Assembly (NCBI GenBank): GCA_964291475.2
Contig: OZ220083.1
Coordinates: forward strand, 496,001-560,000
Reading direction: 5' to 3'
Source: DAOUKH01 sp964291475
GTDB taxonomy: Bacteria; Chloroflexota; Dehalococcoidia; SHYB01
DNA: 64,000 nt
Below, one piece after another: positions 36,658 through 44,558 of this stretch (its first letter is position 1; the number at the start of each line of letters is the position of its first letter). The notes beneath the pieces are model-generated. The model was not told the origin of the DNA and did not search any database. It saw only the letters and a list, made by a program, of their open reading frames with translations. The position numbers were made by a program, and so were the translations under genes.

Positions 36658-37077
36658 ATGGCCGACACCTACCTGAAGCCCCTCCCAATCCCGAGCGCCG
36701 AGTCCGCGCCGTACTGGGAGTACTGCAAGAAGGGCGAGCTCCGCATCCAGCGGTGCGCCTCGTGCGGGGCGTTCGTCCACTACCCCCGCGTCCTTTGCCC
36801 CCACGACGCCAGCCCCGATCTGGAATGGACGCAGGTCAGTGGCCGCGGGTCGGTCTTCTCCTACACCATCTCCCACCGGGCCTTCCACCCCGGCTTCTCC
36901 GACGACGTCCCTTACGTCATCGCCATCGTCGAGCTGGAGGAGGGGCCGCGTCTGATGTGCCGCATCCGCGACGTCGCCCCGGAGGACGTTCGCGTCGGCC
37001 TCCCCGTTGAGGTCTTCTTCGAGGCGGTCACACCCGAGGTCACCCTGCCCTTCTTCCGCCCCGCCGCTCAAGGATAG
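36658..37077 (+). CDS. DUF35/OB-fold protein, thiolase partner, second copy
   Basis: 139 aa. The zinc ribbon is RCASCG and LCPHD; the fourth Cys is replaced (CPHD), so metal binding may be weak or use His/Asp. The OB fold follows with GRGSVFSYTISHRAF. The N-terminus MADTYLKPLPIPSAES matches the first copy, MTTDYLKPIPTSDTDS. It lies between the thiolase-fold gene and a SnoaL-like gene on the same strand. Confidence 0.85.
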   Translation: MADTYLKPLPIPSAESAPYWEYCKKGELRIQRCASCGAFVHYPRVLCPHDASPDLEWTQVSGRGSVFSYTISHRAFHPGFSDDVPYVIAIVELEEGPRLMCRIRDVAPEDVRVGLPVEVFFEAVTPEVTLPFFRPAAQG

Positions 37078-37086
37078 GAGCCCGCC

Positions 37087-37524
37087 ATGTGCAGGCTGAC
37101 GCAGAAGCAGGTATGCCGGATGTACGTCGAGCAGATTCTGAGCGCGGGCAACATGGACGTCCTCGAGATGTGCATCGCGCGGAGCTACGTGGGCCATGAC
37201 CCGGTCCGGCCGGAGGGACTCCAGGGCCGGGACGGTGTACGTCAACGGTGCGCCCGCGCCAAGGCCGCCTTCCCCGACGGTCGCTTCGAGGTCGAGGAGA
37301 TGATCGAGGAGGGCGACCGGGTGGCGGTCCGCTACCGGTTCACCGGAACGCACGCCGGGCCGTTCGCCGGCGTGCCCGCCACCGGCAAGGAGGTCACCGG
37401 CGAAGGCATCGAGATCTACCGCCTCCACGACGGCCAGATCGTCGAGTCATGGTCGCAGGGCAACTACCTGGGCGTGCTCCGGTCGATCGGCGCCGCCGAG
37501 GCCTTCGACTTCGGGGAGCCGTAG
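37087..37524 (+). CDS. SnoaL-like/ester cyclase family protein
   Basis: 145 aa NTF2-like fold. Signature segments: YVGHDPVRPEGLQGRDGVRQ, FEVEEMIEEGDRVAVRYRFTGTHAGPF and IEIYRLHDGQIVESWSQGN. Such proteins isomerise or cyclise small hydrophobic substrates, often polyketides or steroids, and sometimes have no known catalytic role. It lies directly after the DUF35 gene with a 9-bp gap, suggesting the same pathway. Confidence 0.8.
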   Translation: MCRLTQKQVCRMYVEQILSAGNMDVLEMCIARSYVGHDPVRPEGLQGRDGVRQRCARAKAAFPDGRFEVEEMIEEGDRVAVRYRFTGTHAGPFAGVPATGKEVTGEGIEIYRLHDGQIVESWSQGNYLGVLRSIGAAEAFDFGEP

Positions 37525-37527
37525 GGG

Positions 37528-38382
37528 TCAGGAACCCGAAGCCGCCCCTTCCCGCTGGCGGAGGGCCTCGTAGAGGGCCAGGGCGGCGGCGACGGAGGCG
37601 TTCAGCGACGCGACCCGCCCCCGCATGGGGATCGACACCACCGTGTCGCAGGCATCGCGGACGACGCGGGAGAGGCCCTTGCCCTCGGCGCCGATGACGA
37701 TGGCGGTCGGCCCGGTGTAGTCGGCCTCGCGGAAGTCTTGCTTGGCCGCGGGGTCGATGCCGACGCTCCAGACGCCGACGTCGGCGAGGTCGCGGAGGGA
37801 CCGCGTGAGATTGGTGACGCGGGCCACGGGCACGAACTCCAGCGCGCCGGATGAGCTCTTGGCGACGGCGGTTGTCAGCCCGGCTGCGCGCCGCTTCGGA
37901 ATGACGACCCCGTGGCCGCCGGCACCCTCGACCGTGCGGATGATCGCGCCGAGGTTCTGGGGGTCGGTGATGCCGTCGAGCACGGCTACGAGGGGCGGCA
38001 CGCCGGCGGCGCGCGGCGCGGCGAGCAGGTCGTCGAGGCCGGCGTAGTCCTTGGCGGCGGCGAAGGCGGCGACGCCCTGGTGCTTGCCCCGGGGGCTCAG
38101 CCGCTCCATCGCGGCGGCGTCGACGCGGTCGACGACGATCCCGGCCCGCTGCGCCAGGTGCAGGATCTCCGCGACCCCGGAGTGGCGTCCCCCGCCGGAG
38201 AGGATGACGCGGTTGATGGGCCGCCCCGCCCGCAGCGCCTCGAGCACGGGGTGCCGACCCTCGATGAGCTCGGACTCCGGCGGCGGGGCGGCGGGCGCCG
38301 GACGGCGCGGCCTCGGCTTGGGCCGGGCGGCGGGACGCGCGCTTCCGCGCCGGGGTGCCTTCTTAGTGCGGGGTTTGGGCAT
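37528..38382 (-). CDS. rlmB: TrmH-family 23S rRNA 2'-O-ribose methyltransferase (RlmB-like)
   Basis: 284-aa SPOUT methyltransferase. Substrate-binding N-terminal domain: IEGRHPVLEALRAGRPINRVIL. SPOUT motifs: AVLDGITDPQNLGAIIRTVEGAG, IVIGAEGKGLSRVVRDACD and IPMRGRVASLNASVAAALALYE. A basic Pro/Ala/Arg tail of about 40 residues precedes the fold. The target is inferred from the family (G2251 in E. coli). Convergent with the SnoaL gene. A TACAAT box lies upstream on the minus strand. Confidence 0.92.
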   Translation of the reverse strand: MPKPRTKKAPRRGSARPAARPKPRPRRPAPAAPPPESELIEGRHPVLEALRAGRPINRVILSGGGRHSGVAEILHLAQRAGIVVDRVDAAAMERLSPRGKHQGVAAFAAAKDYAGLDDLLAAPRAAGVPPLVAVLDGITDPQNLGAIIRTVEGAGGHGVVIPKRRAAGLTTAVAKSSSGALEFVPVARVTNLTRSLRDLADVGVWSVGIDPAAKQDFREADYTGPTAIVIGAEGKGLSRVVRDACDTVVSIPMRGRVASLNASVAAALALYEALRQREGAASGS

Positions 38383-38412
38383 GTCTCCAGGAGTGTGTCA
38401 GGGGCCGCAGGC

Positions 38413-38418
38413 ATTGTA
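38413..38418 (-). promoter_or_regulatory. -10 box of rlmB
   Basis: TACAAT on the minus strand 30 bp before the ATG, followed by CTGGAG as ribosome site. Confidence 0.4.
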
Positions 38419-38522
38419 GCAGGGGCCGCTTCCGGCCTCTCTGTGGCGCGGCAATCGCCGTTCGGGTACTCTACGCCCGCCGGCTCTCGTCTCCCCCAAA
38501 GGGGGAGCGGCCGCAGGGGGAA

Positions 38523-40865
38523 ATGATGTCCGACTACGAGCCGAACGCCGTTCTCTCCAACACCACCTACAAGGTCGTGGGCACCCGGCCGGTCCGCCAC
38601 GACGGCGTGGAGAAGGTCACCGGTCACGCCCGCTACGGGGCCGACGTGTCGATGCCGGACCTGCTGCACGGGAAGGTGCTGCGGAGTCCGTACGCGCACG
38701 CCAGGATCAAGCGCATCGACGCGTCGAAGGCGCTGGCCCTGCCCGGCGTGAAGGCGGTAGCGACCTCGGCCGACCTCTACGAGGTCTCCGACCGGGCCAG
38801 CGACGTCGAGCCCGGCGAGATCCGGAACTATGGCATTCTGAGCGCGAACTGTCTGGCCCGGGAGAAGGCGTTGTACAAGGGGCACGCGGTCGCCGCCGTC
38901 GCCGCGACGAGCGCCCACGCCGCCGAGGAGGCGCTGGCGGCCATCGAGGTCCAGTACGAACCGCTGCCGGCGGTCTTCACCGCGGAGGAGGCGCTCGCCG
39001 ACGGCGCGCCGATTCTGCATGAGCGGCTTGCCACGCTGGACTCCCCGATGGGCCCCGGCGGTATGCTCGACGACGGGGACGAGGCCGCCCCCACCAACGT
39101 GGCGCGGCACTTCGTCCACGAGCTCGGCGACCCCGACGTTGGCTTCGCCGAGGCCGACGTGATCGTGGAGCGCAGCTACCGCACCGAAGCGGTGCACCAG
39201 GGCTACATCGAGCCCCACTCGGCGACGGTCTATTGGGACAAGGACAAGATCACGGTCTGGACGAGCACGCAGGGGCACTTCGGCATCCGGGAGCAGGTGG
39301 CCAAGATCGTGGGGGTGCCGGTCTCCCATATCAAAGTGATACCGATGGAGATTGGCGGCGGCTTCGGGGGGAAGACGATCATCTACGTCGAGCCGGTGGC
39401 GGCGGTGCTGTCGCGGAAGACGGGCCGGCCGGTGAAGATCACCATGTCCCGCACCGAGGTCTTCTTCGGGACGGGGCCCACCTCGGGCACCGACATCAAG
39501 ATGAAGATCGGGGCGACCAAGGAAGGCCGGATCACCGCGGCCACGGCGGAGATGGTGTACGAGGGCGGCGCCTTTCCCGGCTCGCCGCTTGCCTCCGGCT
39601 CCCGTTGCATATTCGCGGCCTACGACGCCGCGAATATGCGCGTCGACGCCCGCGACGTCGTGGTGAACAAGCAGAAGGTCGCGGCCTACCGCGCGCCGGG
39701 AGCGCCCGCGGCGGCCTTCGCGGCGGAGCAGGCCATCGACGAGCTCGCCCGCGCCCTGAACATGGACCCCCTTGAGCTGCGGCTTGCCAACGCGGCGCGG
39801 GAGGGGACGCGGCAGGTCGTCGGTCCCAAGTTCGGCGTCATCGGCTGCGTCGAGACCCTCGAGGCGGCGAAGGAGCACACGCACTACGCCGCGCCGGTGG
39901 GGGACGCGCCGAAAGGGAAGCGGCGGGGACGCGGCGTCGCCATCGGTTTCTGGGGCAACAACGGCGGCCCCTCCGCCTGCGTGGCCAGCGTCAACCAGGA
40001 CGGCAAGGTCAGCCTCATCGAGGGCTCCCCCGACATCGGGGGAAGCCGCGCCGCCATTGCCATGCAGTTCGCCGAAGTGCTCGGTCTTCAAGCCGAGGAC
40101 GTGCGGCCCGCCGTCGTGGATACGGACTCGATCGGCTTCACCTCGCAGACCGGCGGCAGCAGCGTGGCGTATAAGACCGGCTGGGCCGCGTACGAGGCGG
40201 CGCAGGACGTCAAGCGACAGATGATCGAGCGCGCCGCCTTGGTCTGGGGTGCATCGCCTGACGACGTGGAATACGACGACGGCGTCCTGCGCCACAAGTC
40301 GGACCCCGAGTTGAAAACCACCTTCGCCGAGATCGCTGCGCGGCAGATGAAGACCGGCGGCCCCATCGTGGGGAAGGCCGCGACCAATATGTTGCGCCAC
40401 AGCGGGGCCTACTCGGCCCACATCGCCGACGTGGAGGTCGACCTGGAGACCGGCAAGATCGACGTGCTCCGCTACACCGTGGCGCAGGACGCGGGCAAGG
40501 CCATTCATCCCAGCTACGTGGAGAGCCAGATGCAGGGCGGCGCCGTGGCGGGAATCGGCTGGGCGCTCAACGAGGAGTATTACTACGACGAGGCGGGGTT
40601 GCTGCAGAACCCGACCTTCCTCGATTACCGCATGCCCACCAGCCTCGACGTGCCCATGATCGACACGGTCATCGTGGAGAAGCCGCACGACGGCCACCCC
40701 TTCGCGGTGCGCGGGGCCGGCGAGGTACCCCTGGTGCCGCCGATGGCCGCGGTAGCGAACGCGGTCTACGACGCCACCGGCGTCCGCATGACCAGCCTGC
40801 CCATGTCGCCGGCCAAGGTGCTGGAGGCGCTGTGGGAGCACGAGCAGTCCACTGGAAAGGCGTAG
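38523..40865 (+). CDS. Xanthine dehydrogenase-family molybdopterin-binding subunit
   Basis: 780-aa large subunit of a molybdenum hydroxylase (xanthine dehydrogenase, CO dehydrogenase or aldehyde oxidase type). N-terminal VVGTRPVRHDGVEKVTGHARYGADV, then Moco-binding IGGGFGGKTIIYVEPVAAVLS, YRAPGAPAAAFAAEQAIDELA, and near the C-terminus RGAGEVPLVPPMAAVANAVYDATG with the expected active-site Glu. FAD and 2Fe-2S subunits are not next to it. A MoaD-like gene follows 2 bp later. The substrate is likely a heterocycle or aldehyde. Confidence 0.9.
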   Translation: MMSDYEPNAVLSNTTYKVVGTRPVRHDGVEKVTGHARYGADVSMPDLLHGKVLRSPYAHARIKRIDASKALALPGVKAVATSADLYEVSDRASDVEPGEIRNYGILSANCLAREKALYKGHAVAAVAATSAHAAEEALAAIEVQYEPLPAVFTAEEALADGAPILHERLATLDSPMGPGGMLDDGDEAAPTNVARHFVHELGDPDVGFAEADVIVERSYRTEAVHQGYIEPHSATVYWDKDKITVWTSTQGHFGIREQVAKIVGVPVSHIKVIPMEIGGGFGGKTIIYVEPVAAVLSRKTGRPVKITMSRTEVFFGTGPTSGTDIKMKIGATKEGRITAATAEMVYEGGAFPGSPLASGSRCIFAAYDAANMRVDARDVVVNKQKVAAYRAPGAPAAAFAAEQAIDELARALNMDPLELRLANAAREGTRQVVGPKFGVIGCVETLEAAKEHTHYAAPVGDAPKGKRRGRGVAIGFWGNNGGPSACVASVNQDGKVSLIEGSPDIGGSRAAIAMQFAEVLGLQAEDVRPAVVDTDSIGFTSQTGGSSVAYKTGWAAYEAAQDVKRQMIERAALVWGASPDDVEYDDGVLRHKSDPELKTTFAEIAARQMKTGGPIVGKAATNMLRHSGAYSAHIADVEVDLETGKIDVLRYTVAQDAGKAIHPSYVESQMQGGAVAGIGWALNEEYYYDEAGLLQNPTFLDYRMPTSLDVPMIDTVIVEKPHDGHPFAVRGAGEVPLVPPMAAVANAVYDATGVRMTSLPMSPAKVLEALWEHEQSTGKA

Positions 40866-40867
40866 CC

Positions 40868-41131
40868 GTGCCCGAGGCGTGGATTCCGACGCAGCTCCAA
40901 CCGCTGACCGGCGGTGTCCGGCGAGTGCGGGCGCCGGGCGGCACGGTGGGCGAGGTCGTCGCCGAGCTCGAACGGCGCTTCCCCGGCATCGGGGCGCGGC
41001 TGGTATTTGAGGGAGACGTGATGCCGGGAATGTCCGTCGTCGTCGACGGCGACCAGACACACCTCGGCCTGCTCCAGCCGGTGGAGGAATCGAGCGAAGT
41101 GCATTTCATCCCCGCCGTGGGCGGCGGGTAA
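40868..41131 (+). CDS. MoaD/ThiS-like ubiquitin-fold sulfur carrier
   Basis: 87 aa from GTG 40868, directly after the Mo hydroxylase stop. The C-terminus ends AVGGG, so a Gly-Gly tail is available for activation by adenylation and thiocarboxylate formation. The fold segments GTVGEVVAELERRFPGIGARLV and PGMSVVVDGDQTHLGLLQPVEESSEVHFIPAVGGG fit MoaD. A dedicated carrier next to a Mo enzyme is plausible, but the C-terminal GGG and start are seen directly while the partner is inference. Confidence 0.72.
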   Translation: MPEAWIPTQLQPLTGGVRRVRAPGGTVGEVVAELERRFPGIGARLVFEGDVMPGMSVVVDGDQTHLGLLQPVEESSEVHFIPAVGGG

Positions 41132-41144
41132 ACGGGAGGCCGCG

Positions 41145-41945
41145 ATGAAGGTCGAGTATCCGGTGCAGGTGGGGTCCATGCTCTACACCATGGTGGAGCC
41201 CCACAAGGGATTCGAGAAGGAGTACAACCGCTGGTACGAGCGAGACCACTTCTACGGCGGCTGTATGACCGGCCCCTACATCTTCGCCGGCCGCCGGTGG
41301 GTGGCGACGCGCGACCTCAAGGACCTGCGCTTCCCCCAGGACAGCCCCTTCGCCAAGCCGGCGGACGCGGGCTCCTATCTCGCCATCTACTGGCACCTGA
41401 AGGGCTACCACGCCGAGAAGTCGGCATGGTCGAGGCCGCAGGTGCACTGGCTCTACGAGAACGGCCGCGGCTTCCCTGAGCGCACGCACGTCCACACCTC
41501 GAACTACTGGTACGACTGGCGCTTCTACCGCGACGAGGACCCCGTCCCCATCGAGCTCGCCCTCGACCACCGCTACAAGGGGTTGGTGACCATCGCCACG
41601 ATGCCCAACGATGAGACGGCCCGCGAGGAAGTCGACCAGTGGTTCCAGGCGCGCTACCTGGTGGACTTCATGAAGGACTCACCGGTGGCCTCCTGCGCGG
41701 GATGGTCGACGGTGCTCCCCAAGCAGAGCGAGCGCGGCGCGCCGATGGAAATCCCCGGAGTGGAAGAGCCGGAGCTGATGACGCTCCAGCTCTACTTCCT
41801 TGAAGCCGACCCACGGGAGTGCTGGGACAAGTTCCTCAAGCTGAGCGCCGACCTCGGCGAGTCGGGACTGGGAAGGGTCGTCTTCGCCGCGCCGTTCATC
41901 CCCACCGTCGTGGGCACGGACACCTACACCGACGAGCTCTGGTAG
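41145..41945 (+). CDS. Uncharacterised 266-aa protein, EthD-like alpha+beta barrel
   Basis: I recognise no specific family. Segments such as NRWYERDHFYGG and the second half (RYKGLVTIATMPNDETAREEVDQWFQARYL) resemble dimeric ferredoxin-like barrels (EthD type) repeated twice. Trp and Tyr are frequent. It lies between a MoaD-like gene and a phosphotriesterase-like gene, all on one strand with 11-13 bp gaps, so it belongs to this operon. Role unknown. Confidence 0.6.
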   Translation: MKVEYPVQVGSMLYTMVEPHKGFEKEYNRWYERDHFYGGCMTGPYIFAGRRWVATRDLKDLRFPQDSPFAKPADAGSYLAIYWHLKGYHAEKSAWSRPQVHWLYENGRGFPERTHVHTSNYWYDWRFYRDEDPVPIELALDHRYKGLVTIATMPNDETAREEVDQWFQARYLVDFMKDSPVASCAGWSTVLPKQSERGAPMEIPGVEEPELMTLQLYFLEADPRECWDKFLKLSADLGESGLGRVVFAAPFIPTVVGTDTYTDELW

Positions 41946-41956
41946 GAGAACCGACC

Positions 41957-42898
41957 ATGGACGACACTCCGACCGTCAACACGATGCGGGGGCCCAAGCC
42001 CATCGACGAGCTCGGCTTCACCCTGATGCACGAGCACGTCTTCATCCACTCGGCCGGCGTCCTCGACAACTGGCCCCACCTCTGGGACCGCGAGGCCGAG
42101 GTCGAGAAGGCGGTCACCACGCTCAACGAGGCGAAGGCCAACGGCGTCGACACGATCCTCGACCTCACCACCATCGACTTGGGGCGCGACATCGCGCGGC
42201 TGAAGGAGGTCGCCGACCAGGTCGACCTCAACATGATCGTCTCCACCGGCCTCTGGCTCGACCCGCCGCGCTCCATCTCTCGGATGAGCCCCGAGGAGAT
42301 GGCCGACCTCTTCATCCACGACGTCGAGGAAGGCATCGCCGATACCGGCGTCAAGGCGGGGGCGATCAAGGTTGCCTCCGAGCCCGTCGTCGACGGGGCG
42401 AACGTGCAAATCCTAAAGGCGGCGGCGATCGCCCACCGGAAGACGGGCGTCCCGATCTCGACGCATACCTTCGTCCGTAACGCCAACGGCCTGGCGCAAC
42501 AGAACGTCTTCGAGCGGGCCGGCGTCGACCTGAGCCGCGTGGTCATCGGCCACACCGGCGATAGCGAAGACCTCGAGTACATCGAGGCCATCGTCAAGCG
42601 CGGCAGCTACGTCGGCATGGACCGCTTTGGCCTTGGGCTCCCCACGGAGCGGCGCGCGGCGGTGGTCGCCCAGATGTGCGAGCGCGGCCATTCCGACCGG
42701 ATGGTCCTCTCCCACGACACCAGCTGCTACATGGCGCTCGGCCCGCCCGACCCGGACCGCCCCTGGAAGTCCAACTACGGCCTCATCCAAGCCGAGGTCC
42801 TCCCCCTCCTCCTCGACCTCGGCGTCACCGAGGCGCAAGTCGAGGAGATGACGGTGGAGAACCCCCGCCGCATCTTCGAAGTCCAGGGCGGCTATTAG
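41957..42898 (+). CDS. Phosphotriesterase-family metal hydrolase
   Basis: 313-aa TIM-barrel amidohydrolase. Binuclear metal ligands are visible: HEHVF (two His), the carbamylated Lys in VKAGAIKVA, His in PISTHTF, His in VIGHTGD and Asp in LSHDTSC. The family hydrolyses phosphotriesters, lactones and similar esters; a lactonase is as likely as a phosphotriesterase. It is next to a UGSC selenoprotein on the same strand with a 30-bp gap. Confidence 0.88.
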   Translation: MDDTPTVNTMRGPKPIDELGFTLMHEHVFIHSAGVLDNWPHLWDREAEVEKAVTTLNEAKANGVDTILDLTTIDLGRDIARLKEVADQVDLNMIVSTGLWLDPPRSISRMSPEEMADLFIHDVEEGIADTGVKAGAIKVASEPVVDGANVQILKAAAIAHRKTGVPISTHTFVRNANGLAQQNVFERAGVDLSRVVIGHTGDSEDLEYIEAIVKRGSYVGMDRFGLGLPTERRAAVVAQMCERGHSDRMVLSHDTSCYMALGPPDPDRPWKSNYGLIQAEVLPLLLDLGVTEAQVEEMTVENPRRIFEVQGGY

Positions 42899-42928
42899 CG
42901 GGCCGCCGACGCCCCAAAGGAGGACAAG

Positions 42929-43507
42929 ATGCCCGACGAGCAGCCTCTGTCGCTTCTCTTGCCCACGCCCGAAACACCAACGGGCGGCACGCCCCCCGCG
43001 CCGCGCCTGACGAGCCTCCGCGGCAAGACCATCGGCGTCATCAACAACCAATGGTGGTCGTTCAACGTGTCGCTGGAGCAGTTCGAGGAGCTGCTCTACG
43101 AGCGGTACGAGATCGAGGGCGTGGTCACCAAGCTCACCGAGACCGGGATTCCCCTCACGCCGGAGGCCATGGAGGATCTGACTGCCAAGGCCGACGCCGT
43201 GATCAACGGCCTCGGCAACTGAGGTTCCTGCACGGCGTGGTGTATCCACGACAGCATCGAGATCGAGAAGCAGGGCATCCCGACGGTGACCGTGAGCACG
43301 AAGGCCTTCCAGGCGCTGGCGGCGGCCTCGGCGAAGGGCCGGGGGATGCCGGCGCTGCCCCAGGTCATTCTTCCCTTCCCCTACGACACGCTTGAGGAAC
43401 CCGTCGTCCGCGAAATCGCGTACCGGGCGCTCGACGACGCCGTCGCCGCCCTGCTCGTCCCCGACCGGGGCGTCGTGAACGTCCCCGCCGAGGCGTCCGA
43501 GGCATAG
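42929..43507 (+). CDS. UGSC-family selenoprotein, copy 1 (Sec encoded by TGA 43220-43222)
   Basis: Read through the TGA, the gene gives 192 aa with Sec98, in motif INGLGN-U-GSCTAWCIHD. Frames before and after the TGA are the same and coding continues for another 94 residues (IEIEKQGIPTVTVSTKAFQALAAA, then PQVILPFPYDTLEEPVVREIA). The N-terminal half is LRGKTIGVINNQWWSFNVSLEQFEELL. UGSC is a Sec-x-x-Cys redox motif, with two more Cys in CTAWC. A 5-bp stem hairpin follows at the position expected for a bacterial SECIS. The family was first seen in marine metagenomes, as I recall; its biochemical role is unknown. A paralogous partner follows 5 bp later. Confidence 0.88.
43236..43250 (+). promoter_or_regulatory. 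Putative bacterial SECIS hairpin, copy 1
   Basis: CGTGG-TGTAT-CCACG: 5-bp stem with a 5-base loop with G in its second position. The loop starts 19 bases after the TGA. An outer G-C pair across a mismatch extends it. Same geometry as copy 2. Confidence 0.75.
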
Positions 43508-43512
43508 CCGCG

Positions 43513-44556
43513 ATGGCCGACCCACAGCTCACCTCCACGCGGGTCTCCGCGGGCGGCTACGACGAAGCGGTGGAGTACTTCCACGCCCGGGGCATGACCG
43601 ATGGGCTCCCCATCGTGCCGCCGACCGAGGAGCGCGTGGCGGCAATGGTCGCCGCGTCGGGTCGGGCAGCGGACGCGGTGCTCGGCGTCGTGCATCCCGC
43701 GGTCGCCGAGGCCACCGTCGAGAAGGTCGCGGTGAACGCGGTGATGGCCGGCTGCCTGCCCGAGCACATGCCGGTCGTCGCCGCCGCCGTCGAGGCGATG
43801 ACCGAGGAAGAGTTCCTTCTCTATAGCATCCAGACCACGACCAACCCCGTGGGGGTCGGCGTGATCGTCAACGGCCCCATCCGGCACGAGATCGACATCA
43901 ACTGCGGAGCGGGGTGCCTGGGGCCGGGGAGCCGCGCCAACGCCTCGATCGGACGGGCCGTCCGTCTGATTCTGCTCAACATCGGGGGCGCGGTGCCCGG
44001 CGAGGTCGATAAGGCCACGCAGGGCTTTCCCGGCAAGTTCGCGCTGTGCTTCGGCGAGAACGAAGAGGAGAGCCCCTGGGACCCGCTGCACGTCGAGCGC
44101 GGCTTCGACGCCGGCGAGAGCTGCGTTACCGTCATCGCGCCGAACACGACCCTGAACTGCACCTTCGGCGACCGCCTCATGGCCGAGGGCGGGATGGACG
44201 CCTTCGCGGAGACAATGACCGCGCCCGCCATCACCCAGTTCTCCCTGTTCACCGGTGAGCCACTGGTGGTCTTCAACCCCGGCCACGCCCGAGCCTTGGC
44301 CGAGGGTGGCTGGTCGAAGGACGACGTCAAGCGCTACTTCCACGAACATACCCGCCTGCCCGGCGACCGCATCCACGCGACCGCGAGAAGCCGCCGCGAC
44401 ACCCGCCCCGACCTGATCGTCGACGGCATGTACCCCATGGTCCCGACGGCAGAGTATTGGATGATCGCCGTGGCCGGCGGCGACGGCGGCCTGCACTCGA
44501 CCTACATGCCGTCGTTCGGCTCGCCCAAGTCGGTCACCAAGCCGATACGGCGGTAG
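43513..44556 (+). CDS. UGSC-partner family protein, copy 1
   Basis: 347 aa. I do not recognise the family. Motifs shared with copy 2 at 47654: TDGLP-V-PPT near the start, VNAVMAGCLPEHMPVV, GPGSRANASIGRAVRL, KFALCFGENEEESPWDPLHVERGF and GWSKDDVK. Two Cys (AGC and LCFGE) are conserved in both copies; this copy has extra Cys in NCGAGCLG. No signal or membrane spans. It lies 5 bp after the selenoprotein, so the two are co-transcribed and may form a complex or share a substrate. The role as redox partner is inference. Confidence 0.75.
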   Translation: MADPQLTSTRVSAGGYDEAVEYFHARGMTDGLPIVPPTEERVAAMVAASGRAADAVLGVVHPAVAEATVEKVAVNAVMAGCLPEHMPVVAAAVEAMTEEEFLLYSIQTTTNPVGVGVIVNGPIRHEIDINCGAGCLGPGSRANASIGRAVRLILLNIGGAVPGEVDKATQGFPGKFALCFGENEEESPWDPLHVERGFDAGESCVTVIAPNTTLNCTFGDRLMAEGGMDAFAETMTAPAITQFSLFTGEPLVVFNPGHARALAEGGWSKDDVKRYFHEHTRLPGDRIHATARSRRDTRPDLIVDGMYPMVPTAEYWMIAVAGGDGGLHSTYMPSFGSPKSVTKPIRR

Positions 44557-44558
44557 CG

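Noticed and set aside
35293..37428. A 711-codon open frame on the minus strand opposite the second thiolase locus
   Set aside because: Antisense shadow; composition is typical of reversed high-GC codons and the opposite strand encodes recognised proteins.
38097..41060. A 987-codon open frame on the minus strand opposite the Mo hydroxylase
   Set aside because: It is an antisense shadow in GC-rich DNA. Its translation is Arg/Gly/His-rich with no domain, while the plus-strand gene has clear motifs.
43220..43222. TGA as the real stop of a 97-aa protein at 42929
   Set aside because: Coding signal continues in the same frame and a paralogue has the identical TGA-GSC context with a conserved hairpin.
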